This document shows positions 24,303-33,460 of a DNA stretch of 64,000 nt, piece after piece. Source of the DNA: Haloprofundus halobius (GTDB taxonomy: Archaea > Halobacteriota > Halobacteria > Halobacteriales > Haloferacaceae); assembly GCF_020097835.1 (NCBI RefSeq), contig NZ_CP083666.1, positions 2,108,001-2,172,000 of the forward strand, written 5' to 3'. The notes beneath the pieces are model-generated. The model ran no database searches and was not told where the DNA came from. It saw only the letters and a program-made list of their open reading frames with translations. The stretch's first letter is position 1. Each line of letters starts with the position of its first letter. The translations under genes were made by a program, and so were the position numbers.

Positions 24303-25291
24303 CGACGCTCCCCCCGCTCGCTATCCGTGCCGTCCCCGCCCGTCGGACCGTCCTCGCCGTACGTCGACTCGATGCGCCGGAGGGCCGCGACGGCACGCTC
24401 CTCGCGGTCGGCCGTCACCGCACCGTCGCCGTAGCGGACGTACTCGAAGAGGTCGGTGAGTTCGCGCACGTCCTCGTGGGCCATTCCGGCGTTCTCGGCG
24501 GCGGCGGCGAACTCCTCCGGGGTGCTCGTCCGCGGGTTGTCGACGTCGAGCAGACCAGTCATCTCGGTCCACGCCCGGTACACCTCGTTGTCGGTGTCGG
24601 CGTCGGCTTCGATTCGGTCGGCCGCCCGTCCCGCCGCCTGTCCGAGAGCGGCGATGTCAGGCGTCGGGTCGTCGTCCGTGTCGGCGCCGTCGACGAGTTC
24701 GTCGTCGTCGCCGGTGGAGACGAAGAGCAGAAACACCGCGCCGACGAGGACGAAGCCGAGAACCGCGAGCAACAACAGCGACGGCGTCGTGAACGTCTCG
24801 CCCGTCCCGGTGAGTCCCGACGACCCGGACGCCCCGGAGAGCAGCGAACTGTTGTTCGTCCCGTCGCTGGTACTGAACCCGAACGACGACTGCGACGTGG
24901 CACACGACGTAAGCAACACGTAGAGAATGAAGACGAGACTCCCGAAGGAGACGGTGAACGCGAGGCCGAGGAGGTACGACCCCGTCCGATAGCGGGCGAC
25001 GGCGTTCATCGCGACGAACGCGCCGACGATGGCGGGGACGACCCACCACTGCGTCAGCCACGGGACACAGAAACTGAGGAGCGGACCGTTCCCGTCCCCC
25101 TCACCGCCCAACGGCGGATTCTCGGGGGCCTGCTCGTCGTCGCCGCCGATGGCACCGCTGTCGGAGGTGCCGAGGCCGAAACTGCCGCCGTCGTCGGAGA
25201 CGACCGCGGAGTCGAGCGTCGCGGCGGCGAGGGCGAGCGCGCAGACGGCGAGGGCGGCGAGACCGATCCGGAGGGCTGTCTCTCTCTGCAC
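24299..25291 (-). CDS. DUF4129 domain-containing membrane protein
   Basis: A 330-residue protein starting at GTG 25291, the first gene of the operon. It has an N-terminal helix, a Gly/Asp-rich outer region, two central helices and a further helix around TPSLLLLAVLGFVLVGAVFL, then a cytoplasmic DUF4129 domain with VYRAWTEMTGLLDVDNPRTS, PEEFAAAAENAGMAHEDVRE and LTDLFEYVRYGDGAVTADRE. DUF4129 is common in operons with transglutaminase-like or DUF58 proteins. The C-terminal tail is polar. Upstream in-frame residues to 25354 lack a better start. Confidence 0.85.
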   Translation of the reverse strand: MQRETALRIGLAALAVCALALAAATLDSAVVSDDGGSFGLGTSDSGAIGGDDEQAPENPPLGGEGDGNGPLLSFCVPWLTQWWVVPAIVGAFVAMNAVARYRTGSYLLGLAFTVSFGSLVFILYVLLTSCATSQSSFGFSTSDGTNNSSLLSGASGSSGLTGTGETFTTPSLLLLAVLGFVLVGAVFLLFVSTGDDDELVDGADTDDDPTPDIAALGQAAGRAADRIEADADTDNEVYRAWTEMTGLLDVDNPRTSTPEEFAAAAENAGMAHEDVRELTDLFEYVRYGDGAVTADREERAVAALRRIESTYGEDGPTGGDGTDSERGERR

Positions 25292-25380
25292 GACACGTGA
25301 TAGCGTGACAACGCCGTATAGTGGTTGCGACACCGACTCGTCAACCAGAGACAACGAACTCGCGCCCGACGGCAGCGCGC

Positions 25381-26376
25381 TCAGTCGGAGGTCGCCGGTT
25401 CGAGGGCGCGCTCGTCGAGCAGGGGGAACGAATCGAAGTATCCCTCGTCGGTGCTCTCGGCGACCGCACCGTCGCGAGCGCCGTCGGCGACCGCGTAGCG
25501 GTACGCTTCGGTCCGGTCGTCGTCGCCGCCGAGCGGAACCATCGAGACGGCGGTTCCGTCGGGCGTCACCCGGACGAGGAGATACCCCTGCGGGAACGAG
25601 CAGGCGGCGGGCGTCGTCACCTGCGTCACACCGTCGGACGCCGCCGAACCGCCGCTGGCGCGACTCGCCGAGCCACCGACGCGAGCGGCTGTCGGCCAGT
25701 GAATGTGTCCCGAGAGCGCCAGTTCGACATCGGCCGCGTCGAGCGCTTCGACCACGGCGTCAGCGTTTCGGAGTTGGAAGTGGTCCGTCTCGGGGAACCG
25801 GTCGAAGAGACGACCGACGTGCGTCGTCGGGTGGTGAAAGACGGCGACCGTCGGCGTCTCGGGGTCGGCGGCGTCCACCAGCCAGTCGAGTTGCGCCTCG
25901 GAGATACGCCCCGCGTGGCCCTCACGCAGCGTTCCGTCGGCGTCGGCGGCGCTGTTGAGACAGACGACATCGAGGCCGCCGAGACGGGTCCGGTACGGGA
26001 GTTCGTCGGGACAGTAGGCCTCGACGAACGACGACAGCGGCGGCGTCTCGTGGTCGTCGAACGTCTTGGAAACGTCGTGGTTACCCGGCACGGCGACGTA
26101 CGGCGCGTCGAGGTCGGAGAGAATCTCGGCGACGCGGTCGAACTCCGCCGGCGTCCCGTCTTTCGTCAAGTCGCCCGCGAAGACGAGTCCGTCGACGTCT
26201 CGGCGGTTCACGTCGGCGACGACGGCTTCGAGGCGGGACTCGGTCCGGTGAAACACTTTCCACGTCCCCTCGGCGTCGGCGGTGACGTGGGCGTCGGAGA
26301 CGACGGCGAACGTCGTCTCGGGGGCTTTCGGTCGTTCGAGGTGCGCAAGTTGGGTTTCGCGGGTAGGGCCGGACAT
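25381..26376 (-). CDS. Calcineurin-like metallophosphoesterase
   Basis: A 331-residue phosphoesterase. All five metal motifs are visible: FAVVSDAHVT (DxH), GLVFAGDLTKDG (GDx), VAVPGNHDVSKTF (GNHD), VAVFHHPTTHVG (H) and LALSGHIHWPTA (GHxH). The enzyme should use two metal ions to cleave a phosphoester; substrate is unknown. No signal peptide is present, so it is cytoplasmic. It is a single gene following the MoxR-associated operon on the same strand but separated from it by about 90 bases. Confidence 0.9.
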   Translation of the reverse strand: MSGPTRETQLAHLERPKAPETTFAVVSDAHVTADAEGTWKVFHRTESRLEAVVADVNRRDVDGLVFAGDLTKDGTPAEFDRVAEILSDLDAPYVAVPGNHDVSKTFDDHETPPLSSFVEAYCPDELPYRTRLGGLDVVCLNSAADADGTLREGHAGRISEAQLDWLVDAADPETPTVAVFHHPTTHVGRLFDRFPETDHFQLRNADAVVEALDAADVELALSGHIHWPTAARVGGSASRASGGSAASDGVTQVTTPAACSFPQGYLLVRVTPDGTAVSMVPLGGDDDRTEAYRYAVADGARDGAVAESTDEGYFDSFPLLDERALEPATSD

Positions 26377-26569
26377 CGGTGTTCGGCGGGGCTAGTCCGT
26401 CAGGCCGGGTAAACACACCGGCCGCGTTCTATCCTCGCCGCCGTCGCGTACGGGTGGCTTCCCGAGACGGAGGGGTGCGAGTGAACTACCCTACTTCGCT
26501 CGGTCTGACGATCTCGCCGGGAGCCGCCTCGGTGATCGGGTCCGACACATGTCGCTCGCGTCCGTGAAT

Positions 26570-26602
26570 CGGCGGGTCGACGGCGGGTCGACGGCGGGTC
26601 GA
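26570..26602. repeat. Three tandem 11-bp units
   Basis: Three perfect copies of CGGCGGGTCGA lie just past the stop codon of the small minus-strand gene at 26614. They do not encode anything recognisable. They may form or disturb a transcription end, or be a recent slippage expansion. Confidence 0.8.
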
Positions 26603-26613
26603 ATCGACCGGTA

Positions 26614-26793
26614 TTACCGGTTCTCGGTCGACGAGGCCACGAGAAACGTTCTCGAACCTTTCCGTTCGAGGTACAGTTCGACACCGCGTTCGCGCTGGCG
26701 GTCGATGCAGGCGGGAACCTCCTCGGCGGCTAGTTCGGTGATGTCGATGCACTTCCGCGACTGCTCTCGGTCGCCCCTCACGGCGATGCTCAT
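26614..26793 (-). CDS. Small basic/acidic protein, unknown function
   Basis: A 59-residue protein reading MSIAVRGDREQSRKCIDITE and ending FLVASSTENR. It has one amphipathic helix with two cysteines (CIDITELAAEEVPACIDRQR) and a predicted C-terminal strand (GVELYLERKGSRTFLVA). Codon use matches neighbouring genes and the frame has no internal stop. The length and layout suggest a stand-alone regulator or adaptor. It is not assigned to a family. Three tandem 11-base units follow its stop. Confidence 0.5.
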   Translation of the reverse strand: MSIAVRGDREQSRKCIDITELAAEEVPACIDRQRERGVELYLERKGSRTFLVASSTENR

Positions 26794-26890
26794 ACTCGTA
26801 CATTCACGTTCAGTAACTTGTAGGCGAGCCTAGTAGAGTGAAAGTGAAACTGAACGACTGCGTCGGGGTCGACCGGTCGGGAAGAGCGAG

Positions 26891-27877
26891 TCAGAACTCC
26901 GAGAGCGCGGTCTGGTTTCGCTTCAGCGACCGGGCCTCGTAGTCCAGTTCCCCGGCGAGATAGTCGGCGAACTCGTCGGCGAAGCCGTGGTTCGTGTACA
27001 CCTCTTCGGGGTCGGTCCGTGCGACTACGTCGACGAGTTCGGCGAAGTCGCAGTGGTCCGAGAGCGGAAACGTCTCGTCGTAGTCGCCTCGGAAGCGGAA
27101 ACTCCGGTCGACGGCCCACCCCGAGACGCCGACCTTCAGCGCGCCCGTCTCCTCGACGATATCGTCGACGAACGCGAGTCGACTCGTCTGCGTCGGCAGC
27201 ACGAGCGCGTCGCCGGCACCGAGTTCGACGTCGCGCGTGAACCGCGAGGCGTCGAACGACACGTCGAGGTGGCTCTCGATGACGGCGTTGATACGCGCGA
27301 CGGCCTCCGTGACGAACAGCCGCGAGCGGTCGGAGCGCCCCGCGAGCAACTGGAGTTTCTGCGCCCGGCCGAGCGAGTAACCGAACAGCAAGACGGGCGT
27401 CTCGTGGGTGTCGTCGAGCCAGTCGACGAGTTCGCGCTCGATCTCGGCCTGCGGGGGAAAGACGTACTCGGGCTTGCCGTACGTCGACTCTATTATCAGC
27501 ACGTCCGCGTCCGGCGGGTCGAAGCCGTCGAGGTAGAACCGGTCGCGCGTCGAGATGTCGCCGGTGTAGCAGTACCGCGTCTCGCCGTCGTCGACGACGG
27601 CGGCCGTCGACCCGGCGACGTGACCCGCATTCACGAGTTCGACCGCCGGATGCGGCGTCGGGGTCAGCGGCTCTCTGTCGTCGCGGCGGGCGTTCGTTAG
27701 CGCGGCGGTGAGCTCCGAACAGATCACGTCGCCCGGAGCCGAGCGGTAGAGGTGGTCGCCGTGGGCGTGGCTCAGCGCGTTTATCTCGCCGTCGACGTAC
27801 TCGCTATCGGCGGCCACCGTCTCGCCCGTCGCAAGGTCGATGCGGATGCCGTCGGTGTATCTGACGCTGCCGGTCAC
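26891..27877 (-). CDS. Metallo-beta-lactamase-fold exonuclease-like protein (COG1236 type)
   Basis: A 328-residue protein starting at GTG 27877 (reads MTGSVRYTDGIRIDLATGET). It has the MBL metal motif NALSHAHGDH near residue 36, a second-domain histidine and Asp in RYCYTGDISTRDRFYLDG, and a C-terminal SDHCDFAELVDVVARTDPEE with the conserved histidine. This resembles the mRNA 3'-end processing / DNA-ligase-associated exonuclease group. It most likely cleaves RNA or DNA. The ATP-dependent DNA ligase is 6 kb away, not adjacent. An upstream extension to 27970 is poorly conserved. Confidence 0.82.
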   Translation of the reverse strand: MTGSVRYTDGIRIDLATGETVAADSEYVDGEINALSHAHGDHLYRSAPGDVICSELTAALTNARRDDREPLTPTPHPAVELVNAGHVAGSTAAVVDDGETRYCYTGDISTRDRFYLDGFDPPDADVLIIESTYGKPEYVFPPQAEIERELVDWLDDTHETPVLLFGYSLGRAQKLQLLAGRSDRSRLFVTEAVARINAVIESHLDVSFDASRFTRDVELGAGDALVLPTQTSRLAFVDDIVEETGALKVGVSGWAVDRSFRFRGDYDETFPLSDHCDFAELVDVVARTDPEEVYTNHGFADEFADYLAGELDYEARSLKRNQTALSEF

Positions 27878-28159
27878 TATGTACTGAGAGGTATCGAGAG
27901 GTAAAGTCGGTTCTGCCGGTTGGTAGGCCCCATTGGAAATCCTCAGCCGACGACAGACACATCGTGCCAAATACGGAGATTCTATTCATCAAATTATTCG
28001 AGTGGTGATATATGCCGTAAGGGAGGATGATCTACGAGCAGTTGAGATGTACTGACTTAGGCTTGTGAACGCTTCTGCACGCCCGCAATTAATGCTTATT
28101 TCCATGACCCGCGAAGAGTCAGTATACTCCGAACGCTGCTGTCGGTCATCGGTCTGGTA

Positions 28160-28516
28160 ATGGTGTCGATTCCACGCAGGATCGTCGAAACTGCGGAGAC
28201 CTTAGCGTTTGAGAACCCAGAGGACGCCATACTCCGTGGATGGACCATCCCGATGGCCCGCTTCGAAGGGATCGGGTACCTCCTCCTCGTCCGTCGGACT
28301 GGTTCCCTCTCGGGGGCCGTAGGTGTGATATTTGGCCTATTTGGATCAGCGGCGGCGGTCACACCGCGTCGGTACCTGGATTTTGGGTTGTCGCTCGCCT
28401 ATGAGAATCCAGAAGACATCACCGTTAAATCGTGGGTGATCCCGGTGACGCGGGTGCTTGGAATTACTGCGTTAGTGCTGACGGTCGTGTCACTCCGCGG
28501 TGAGCGTGACGATTGA
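28160..28516 (+). CDS. Small membrane protein with internal duplication
   Basis: A 118-residue protein. Two similar halves are visible: TAETLAFENPEDAILRGWTI with PMARFEGIGYLLLV, and FGLSLAYENPEDITVKSWVI with PVTRVLGITALVLT, about 62 residues apart. Two hydrophobic helices follow the repeated motifs. The open frame extends upstream to 28109 and encodes a plausible first helix (SILRTLLSVIGLVM) but contains no ATG, GTG or TTG before 28160, so the natural start may have been lost. A role cannot be assigned. Confidence 0.65.
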   Translation: MVSIPRRIVETAETLAFENPEDAILRGWTIPMARFEGIGYLLLVRRTGSLSGAVGVIFGLFGSAAAVTPRRYLDFGLSLAYENPEDITVKSWVIPVTRVLGITALVLTVVSLRGERDD

Positions 28517-29080
28517 TGCTGCGGAGGTGCTATGTCTGCGCATGAAGGCCGAGATCACCGCGTGACCGATCAGCAGAACCCCACCGACCAGAAACAGCGT
28601 CGGACTCTACTGTTCATTCACGTCACACTGTGAAGCGGTGGCCCTGAATACAAGCAAATCACCGAGCCCAGACATAATTTACTGAGGGCAGGATTCAGAG
28701 TCCCGTTTTGCGAGATACACGCCTTGTATTCAGCAGCCGGTGAGCGATCTTCTCAACTACTGTCAGTACTGGATTGCAAGATACAGAGGGTGTATTCAGC
28801 AACCACTCGCACTCGTCGGTGAGTACGCAGAAGAGGGCTACAGCGGAGTGCCGCATCGCCGTGTGGGAGCGCTAACGAAGGGGCGATCACCGATGCCGAG
28901 GACTCCCTGAGTGTAACTGGTGAGTGACTTGCATCGTCTGCACAGCAATCAGCACCTGCCGATAAGTCACTAGATAGCTTTCTTACACTCTCGATAGTAG
29001 TTATCGTGTCTCTCAATACCACTATCCGTGGCGCTGAGGGTCCAGAAGTATTCTCCATCGGGGGAATGGGGTAAGAAGCC
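28517..29080. other. Intergenic region with repeat-derived sequence
   Basis: No complete gene is seen. On the minus strand, about 36 codons (28516-28610) read like a membrane-helix remnant (LFLVGGVLLIGHAVISAF) with no start codon. CTGAATACAAG at 28644-28654 and its complement at 28723-28733 form 11-base inverted ends of a 90-base unit. A 72-base dispersed repeat follows at 28731-28802. Confidence 0.5.
28731..28802 (+). repeat. 72-base dispersed repeat, copy A
   Basis: This block is 65/72 identical to 58911-58982 with no gaps, beginning CAGCAGCCGGTGAGCGA and ending near GTGTATTCAGCAA. A 20-base core (GATACAGAGGGTGTATTCAG) recurs exactly at 57061-57080. Short variants of the TGTATTCAGCA end occur near 33672 and 59590. 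It looks like the remains of an insertion element end or a small mobile repeat. Confidence 0.75.
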
Positions 29081-30469
29081 ATGGCAACAGCAGCAAAAGA
29101 CGATAAAGAGGAGATCGAGCAACTACGGGGAACGCTTCGCGGTGATTTGATTCAACCCGACGATCCGAGGTTCGACGACGCGCGCGCCATCTACAACGCG
29201 ATGATTGACAAGCATCCGCGGCTGATCGCCCGGTGTGCGAACGTTGCGGACGTGATTACAGCTGTGACCTTCGGACGCGACCACGATCTCGACACGGCGA
29301 TTCGGAGCGGTGGCCACAACGGTGCCGGTCTGGGCACGGTCGACGACGGACTGGTCATTGACCTCTCGGAGATGACCGGCATCCGCGTCAATCCTGAAGC
29401 GAAAACCGTCCACGTTGAATCCGGCTGCACCTGGGGTGACGTCGATCATGCCACGCACGCCTTCGGGCTGGCAACGGTGAGTGGGGTGGTTTCGACGACT
29501 GGCGTCGGCGGGCTGTCCCTGGGCGGCGGTCACGGCTACCTCACTCGAAAGTACGGGCTGACCATCGACAATCTGCTGAGTGCAGATGTCGTGCTGGCCG
29601 ACGGCCGTCTGGTTCACGCGAGTGAAGACGAGAACCCCGACCTGTTCTGGGCGCTGCGCGGCGGCGGCGGGAACTTTGGCGTCGTCACCTCATTCGAATT
29701 CCGGCTCTACCCGGTGGAGACGGTCATCGCCGGGCCGATGTTCTGGCCGATCGACGACCTTGAAGAGACCATGCGGTGGTACCGCGAGTGGTTGCCGGAG
29801 CAACCGGAGGACGTGTACGCCGCCTACGTGACTGCCGAGGTGCCGGGCGATCCCTTCCCTGAGGAACTCCACGGTGAGAAGGTCTGCGGGCTCGTGTGGT
29901 GCTGTCTCGAGTCGGAAGCGGAGACCGAAGCCGCGCTCCAATCGGCACGGGACGCCGCCGAGCCGATCTTCGAACACGTCGGAACAATGCCGTACCCGGC
30001 GCTCCAGAGCTTGTTCGACGATCTCCTTCCGCCGGGTGATCAGTGGTACTGGAAAGGTGACTTCGTGCGCGACCTAACCGACGAGGCCATCGCCGAGCAT
30101 CAGTGCTTTGCCGAAGTGCCGACGCGACAATCAGGGATGCATCTCTACCCCATCGATGGCGCCGTCAACCGCGTGGACAGGGACGAGACCGCCTGGAGCC
30201 GCCGCGACGTCAACTGGTCGATGGTCATCTTCGGCGTGGATGGGGATCCGGCCAACCGCGATCTGATCACCGAGTGGGCCCATGATTACTGGGAGGCGGT
30301 CCATCCACACACGGCCGGCGGAGCGTACGTGAACTTCATGATGGAGGAGGGACGAGACCGGATTCGAGCCACCTACGGCGACAACTACGAACGACTGCAG
30401 GAGGTCAAGGCGAAATACGATCCGGAGAACTTCTTCCACGTGAACCAAAACATCGAGCCGGCGTCATGA
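29081..30469 (+). CDS. FAD-binding oxidoreductase, berberine-bridge-enzyme type
   Basis: A 462-residue flavoprotein. The FAD-binding domain shows RCANVADVITAVTFGRDHDL, then IRSGGHNGAGLGTVDDGLVI with the histidine typical of covalent FAD attachment (RSGGHN), then VGGLSLGGGHGYLTRKYGLT. A C-terminal BBE segment ends YDPENFFHVNQNIEP. Members oxidise alcohols, sugars or amines with O2 or another acceptor. No signal peptide is seen. It heads a patch that also holds ribB (overlap ATGA), a hydrolase and a nitroreductase-like gene. An A-rich start (MATAAKDDKEEIE) is unusual for this GC-rich genome. Confidence 0.88.
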   Translation: MATAAKDDKEEIEQLRGTLRGDLIQPDDPRFDDARAIYNAMIDKHPRLIARCANVADVITAVTFGRDHDLDTAIRSGGHNGAGLGTVDDGLVIDLSEMTGIRVNPEAKTVHVESGCTWGDVDHATHAFGLATVSGVVSTTGVGGLSLGGGHGYLTRKYGLTIDNLLSADVVLADGRLVHASEDENPDLFWALRGGGGNFGVVTSFEFRLYPVETVIAGPMFWPIDDLEETMRWYREWLPEQPEDVYAAYVTAEVPGDPFPEELHGEKVCGLVWCCLESEAETEAALQSARDAAEPIFEHVGTMPYPALQSLFDDLLPPGDQWYWKGDFVRDLTDEAIAEHQCFAEVPTRQSGMHLYPIDGAVNRVDRDETAWSRRDVNWSMVIFGVDGDPANRDLITEWAHDYWEAVHPHTAGGAYVNFMMEEGRDRIRATYGDNYERLQEVKAKYDPENFFHVNQNIEPAS

Positions 30470-31194
30470 GTCGCTTCGAGAGGGCCGAGCCGTCCCGCTC
30501 AGCGGGAGTACAGAGAGACCCATCCATGTCCGAGAGTAACCACCGGTCGTCGGTCGAAATCCGTGAGGCGGTCAGGGCCCTCCGCGCCGGTGATCCGGTG
30601 TTGATTCACGACGCCGCTGATCGGGAGGGAGAGACGGATCTCGTCTATCCCGCGTGGGCGGTCACACCCGCGGCCATCAAGCGGCTCCGTACTGACGCAG
30701 GCGGACTCGTCTGTGTTGCAGTGGCCGAGCGGGTGGCCCGGCAGTGGGATCTGCCGTTCGTTCAGGAGGCGCTCGATCACCCCGCGGCTGCGAACCACGA
30801 CCTCGGGTACGACGAGCGCTCGTCGTTCTCATTGACGGTAAATCACCGCGATACCTACACAGGTATCACAGACAATGACCGCGCTCTGACCATCTCCACC
30901 ATCGGGGCGACCGCTGCGGCCCCCGAGACGATCGACTTTCCGGCAACGTTCCGCACGCCCGGCCACGTCCACCTGCTTCGCGCAGCGCCCAACTTGCTGG
31001 CCGACCGGCAGGGACATACAGAACTCGGCATCGTACTGGCGGAGGCAGCGGCTCTACCACCGGCTGTGGTCGTCTGCGAGATGCTTAGCGACGAGACCGG
31101 TCGGGCACGATCGCCGGCCGCTGCGAAGGCGTACGCTAATCGTACAGGGTACCCTTACGTGGAAGGTAAACACCTTATCGAGCGATTCGGATAA
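30466..31194 (+). CDS. ribB: 3,4-dihydroxy-2-butanone-4-phosphate synthase
   Basis: A 242-residue RibB enzyme that makes the four-carbon unit of riboflavin from ribulose-5-phosphate. Recognisable motifs are LRAGDPVLIHDAADREGETD, FSLTVNHRDTYTGITDNDRA and TPGHVHLLRAAPNLLADRQG HTE, followed by VVCEMLSDETGRARSPAAAK. The start ATG 30466 overlaps the stop of the FAD oxidase gene, so the two are translationally coupled; ATG 30526 (MSESNHRSSVEIREAVRA) is an alternative that matches the usual archaeal length. Flavin synthesis beside a flavoenzyme suggests local cofactor supply. Confidence 0.9.
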   Translation: MSRFERAEPSRSAGVQRDPSMSESNHRSSVEIREAVRALRAGDPVLIHDAADREGETDLVYPAWAVTPAAIKRLRTDAGGLVCVAVAERVARQWDLPFVQEALDHPAAANHDLGYDERSSFSLTVNHRDTYTGITDNDRALTISTIGATAAAPETIDFPATFRTPGHVHLLRAAPNLLADRQGHTELGIVLAEAAALPPAVVVCEMLSDETGRARSPAAAKAYANRTGYPYVEGKHLIERFG

Positions 31195-31218
31195 CGACTT
31201 CCGGTTCCATTACCTCTG

Positions 31219-32031
31219 GTGATGACTATGCCGTACATCTACTGTAACGGGGCAGACCTCTATTACGAGGACCACGGCCAGGGCCACCCAATCATTTTTC
31301 TTCACGGCGTGATGTGCAGTCTCAGGTTTTTCGAACTGCAGTTAACTGGCCTCTCGGACGAGTACTGCACAGTTGCCGTCGATTTCAGAGGGCACGGCCG
31401 GTCGGAGAAGACGGAACTCGGACACACCGTCGCGCAGTACGCCCGCGATCTCCATACCTTCCTCGAACAGCAAAACCTTGAGGATGTCGTCATAGTTGGG
31501 TGGTCGATGGGGGCCTTCGTTTCGTGGGATTACGTGGAACAATTCGGCACCGAACGGATACGAGGGCTGGTTGATGTCGATATTGAGGCGTCCCGGTTCC
31601 AGTAGGACGACTACGACTACGGACTTACCAACTTGGAGGGGCTAATAGATACGCTCACAGCGGTGCAGGGAGACCAGATGAGCTTCGCCGAACGCTTCAC
31701 GGAGCAAGTCTTCTCGAACCCCACCACCGAGCTGAAAACGTTACAGCTCGACGAGACGTCTCGGACACCGGCACCGATCAAAAGCGCCATCCTATTCGAC
31801 GCGCTCACGCGCGATTACCGGACCGTTCTCCCCGAAATCGATGTCCCGATGTTGGTGTGCGCCGGTACGACCGAAACACGGGGACCGGGGACCGTCGCGG
31901 CAGTGAGGCACGTTGCGGACCTCGTCCCGGACGCCGCGTTCGAACTCTTCGAAGCCAGCGGCCACTATCCGCCTCTTGAGCAGCCCGAGCGGTTCAATCG
32001 CGTCTTGAGTCAATTCGTAGACTCGCTGTGA
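31219..32031 (+). pseudogene. Alpha/beta hydrolase interrupted by an in-frame TAG
   Basis: The frame encodes an alpha/beta hydrolase: MPYIYCNGADLYYEDHGQGH, then oxyanion-hole IIFLHGVMCSL, then the nucleophile elbow VVIVGWSMGAFVSW with the catalytic serine, then LVDVDIEASRFQ and TAG at 31603-31605. The same frame continues DDYDYGLTNLEGLIDTLTAV and ends with the catalytic-histidine region FEASGHYPPLEQPERFNRVL before TGA at 32031. About 270 residues in total is normal for the family. A TGG to TAG change (Trp in FQWDDYDYG) is the simplest explanation. The protein would be cut before its Asp and His, so it is probably inactive. Confidence 0.8.
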
Positions 32032-32158
32032 GCGATACACCTCTGTATCTCGTATATCCCATGAAGACCCTCTAAAACAGTATCAGGAAGACCCTGCAAG
32101 ATGTAGAGAGATCTTCGATAGCGGCCTCCGTATACTCGTCTCCGACTGTGTGAGGCAA

Positions 32159-33460
32159 TCACGACGGGGTTTTCTCTTCGTGCCACCGCTGCATATGCTC
32201 GGCGTGGGTATCGAGGTACGCACCGGCTTTGAACTGTGCGTCATAGTAGTCTGTGTCAATATGGTGTGCCTGGACGCAACCGGGCAGCACCATCGTCGGC
32301 ACCGTCCCCGGGAACTTCCCGTGTTTGTCGTAGACGTACTGGGCAATCTCACCGAGGCACTCGACCGTCTCGTCGTCGTATGGCTCGATCGAGCGCTTCA
32401 CCGCCTCGCTGTCCTCCCACGGACCAGGTGTCGCCGGATCGTAGGTGCCGCCCGGACCGAACTTCCGCTCGACGAGTTCGTCGACTGCCGCGTGCATGTC
32501 CGGGTAGTACGGTGGACAGAGGCTCTCGTACTGGTCGTCGAGGCCCACTGGGTTTGGCGCGGTCCAGTCGTCATTGTCGACGAACCGGAATCCGAGCCCC
32601 TCAAGGTCGTCGCGCATCGGAGCGCCAAACAGGCTCAGCTCGTTGATCCCGGCGAAGTACAACCCACCCAATCCCATCGCCTGCATTGTGAGCACCATGT
32701 TGTGTGCCATGAAGGCTAACTCAGCACAGTTCTGTTCCAAGGTGGCGCGTTCGAGGAAGGACAGCGGGAACGCCTTCTCATCGTCTAACAACCCTGATTC
32801 GATGTACGGCCCGAGGTCGCCGGCCGGTTCACCGATCTCGTCATCCATGATTACGTAGCCGTTCTCGACGAACAGACAGAGGAGCGCCAGCATCTCTTCG
32901 CTGGCGTCACCGACGGGCATGAACAGCGTCGACCCCGGCGTATTGGTCCACCAGTGGTTCGGTTCGAGGATGTGGCCGGACTCGGCGGGAATGTCCACCC
33001 GCTCGTCGGCGAGTGTCTCTGTGTGTGCTCTGGCCACTACCAGAATGCGTTCGGCGTCGTCTTTGAGGTCCATTGCCTCGCGGAGCCGGCTTGGTTCGAC
33101 GCTCCGGGTGTTCGTTAGGTATGTGCCGTCGTCGTCGGTATAGAACAGGACCGGTGTGCCGATCCCGGCCGCCGTCGGTGCCGTTCGACCGGTCAACCGG
33201 ACAGAGAAGTCGGTGTGCTCGTCTGGCCGATGCGGGCCGAACGGAATCCCGTAGTGCCACCCACTCACCCCGGTCCCGGCAGCGACGAGGACCGATTGTT
33301 CGAGGTCGGATAACGGGAGCGGGTCAGCGTTCGATTCGAATGCTAGTGGCCCCGATGGGATCGACAAGCCGCGACCGAATCGGCGAGACCGTCGCCCAAA
33401 AATGGCCTGAAGTAGAGGATACTCGAACAGTTCGGTTAGGGATTGTGTGGCGTCAGGCAT
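32159..33460 (-). CDS. Nitroreductase-like fold protein (flavin-binding, putative)
   Basis: A 433-residue protein from ATG 33460 (MPDATQSLTELFEYPLLQAI). It opens with a nitroreductase-type pattern: FGRRSRRFGRGLSIPSGPLA, then PLSDLEQSVLVAAGTGVSGW. Later blocks include SRLREAMDLKDDAERILVVA, LEQNCAELAFMAHNMVLTMQ and AMGLGGLYFAGINELSLFGA, consistent with the flavin-binding alpha+beta core, followed by a long C-terminal part with a YDDETVECLGEIAQYVYDKH stretch. It is longer than simple nitroreductases (about 200). Flavin binding is inferred and fits the adjacent ribB and FAD oxidase. Substrate unknown. Confidence 0.6.
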   Translation of the reverse strand: MPDATQSLTELFEYPLLQAIFGRRSRRFGRGLSIPSGPLAFESNADPLPLSDLEQSVLVAAGTGVSGWHYGIPFGPHRPDEHTDFSVRLTGRTAPTAAGIGTPVLFYTDDDGTYLTNTRSVEPSRLREAMDLKDDAERILVVARAHTETLADERVDIPAESGHILEPNHWWTNTPGSTLFMPVGDASEEMLALLCLFVENGYVIMDDEIGEPAGDLGPYIESGLLDDEKAFPLSFLERATLEQNCAELAFMAHNMVLTMQAMGLGGLYFAGINELSLFGAPMRDDLEGLGFRFVDNDDWTAPNPVGLDDQYESLCPPYYPDMHAAVDELVERKFGPGGTYDPATPGPWEDSEAVKRSIEPYDDETVECLGEIAQYVYDKHGKFPGTVPTMVLPGCVQAHHIDTDYYDAQFKAGAYLDTHAEHMQRWHEEKTPS

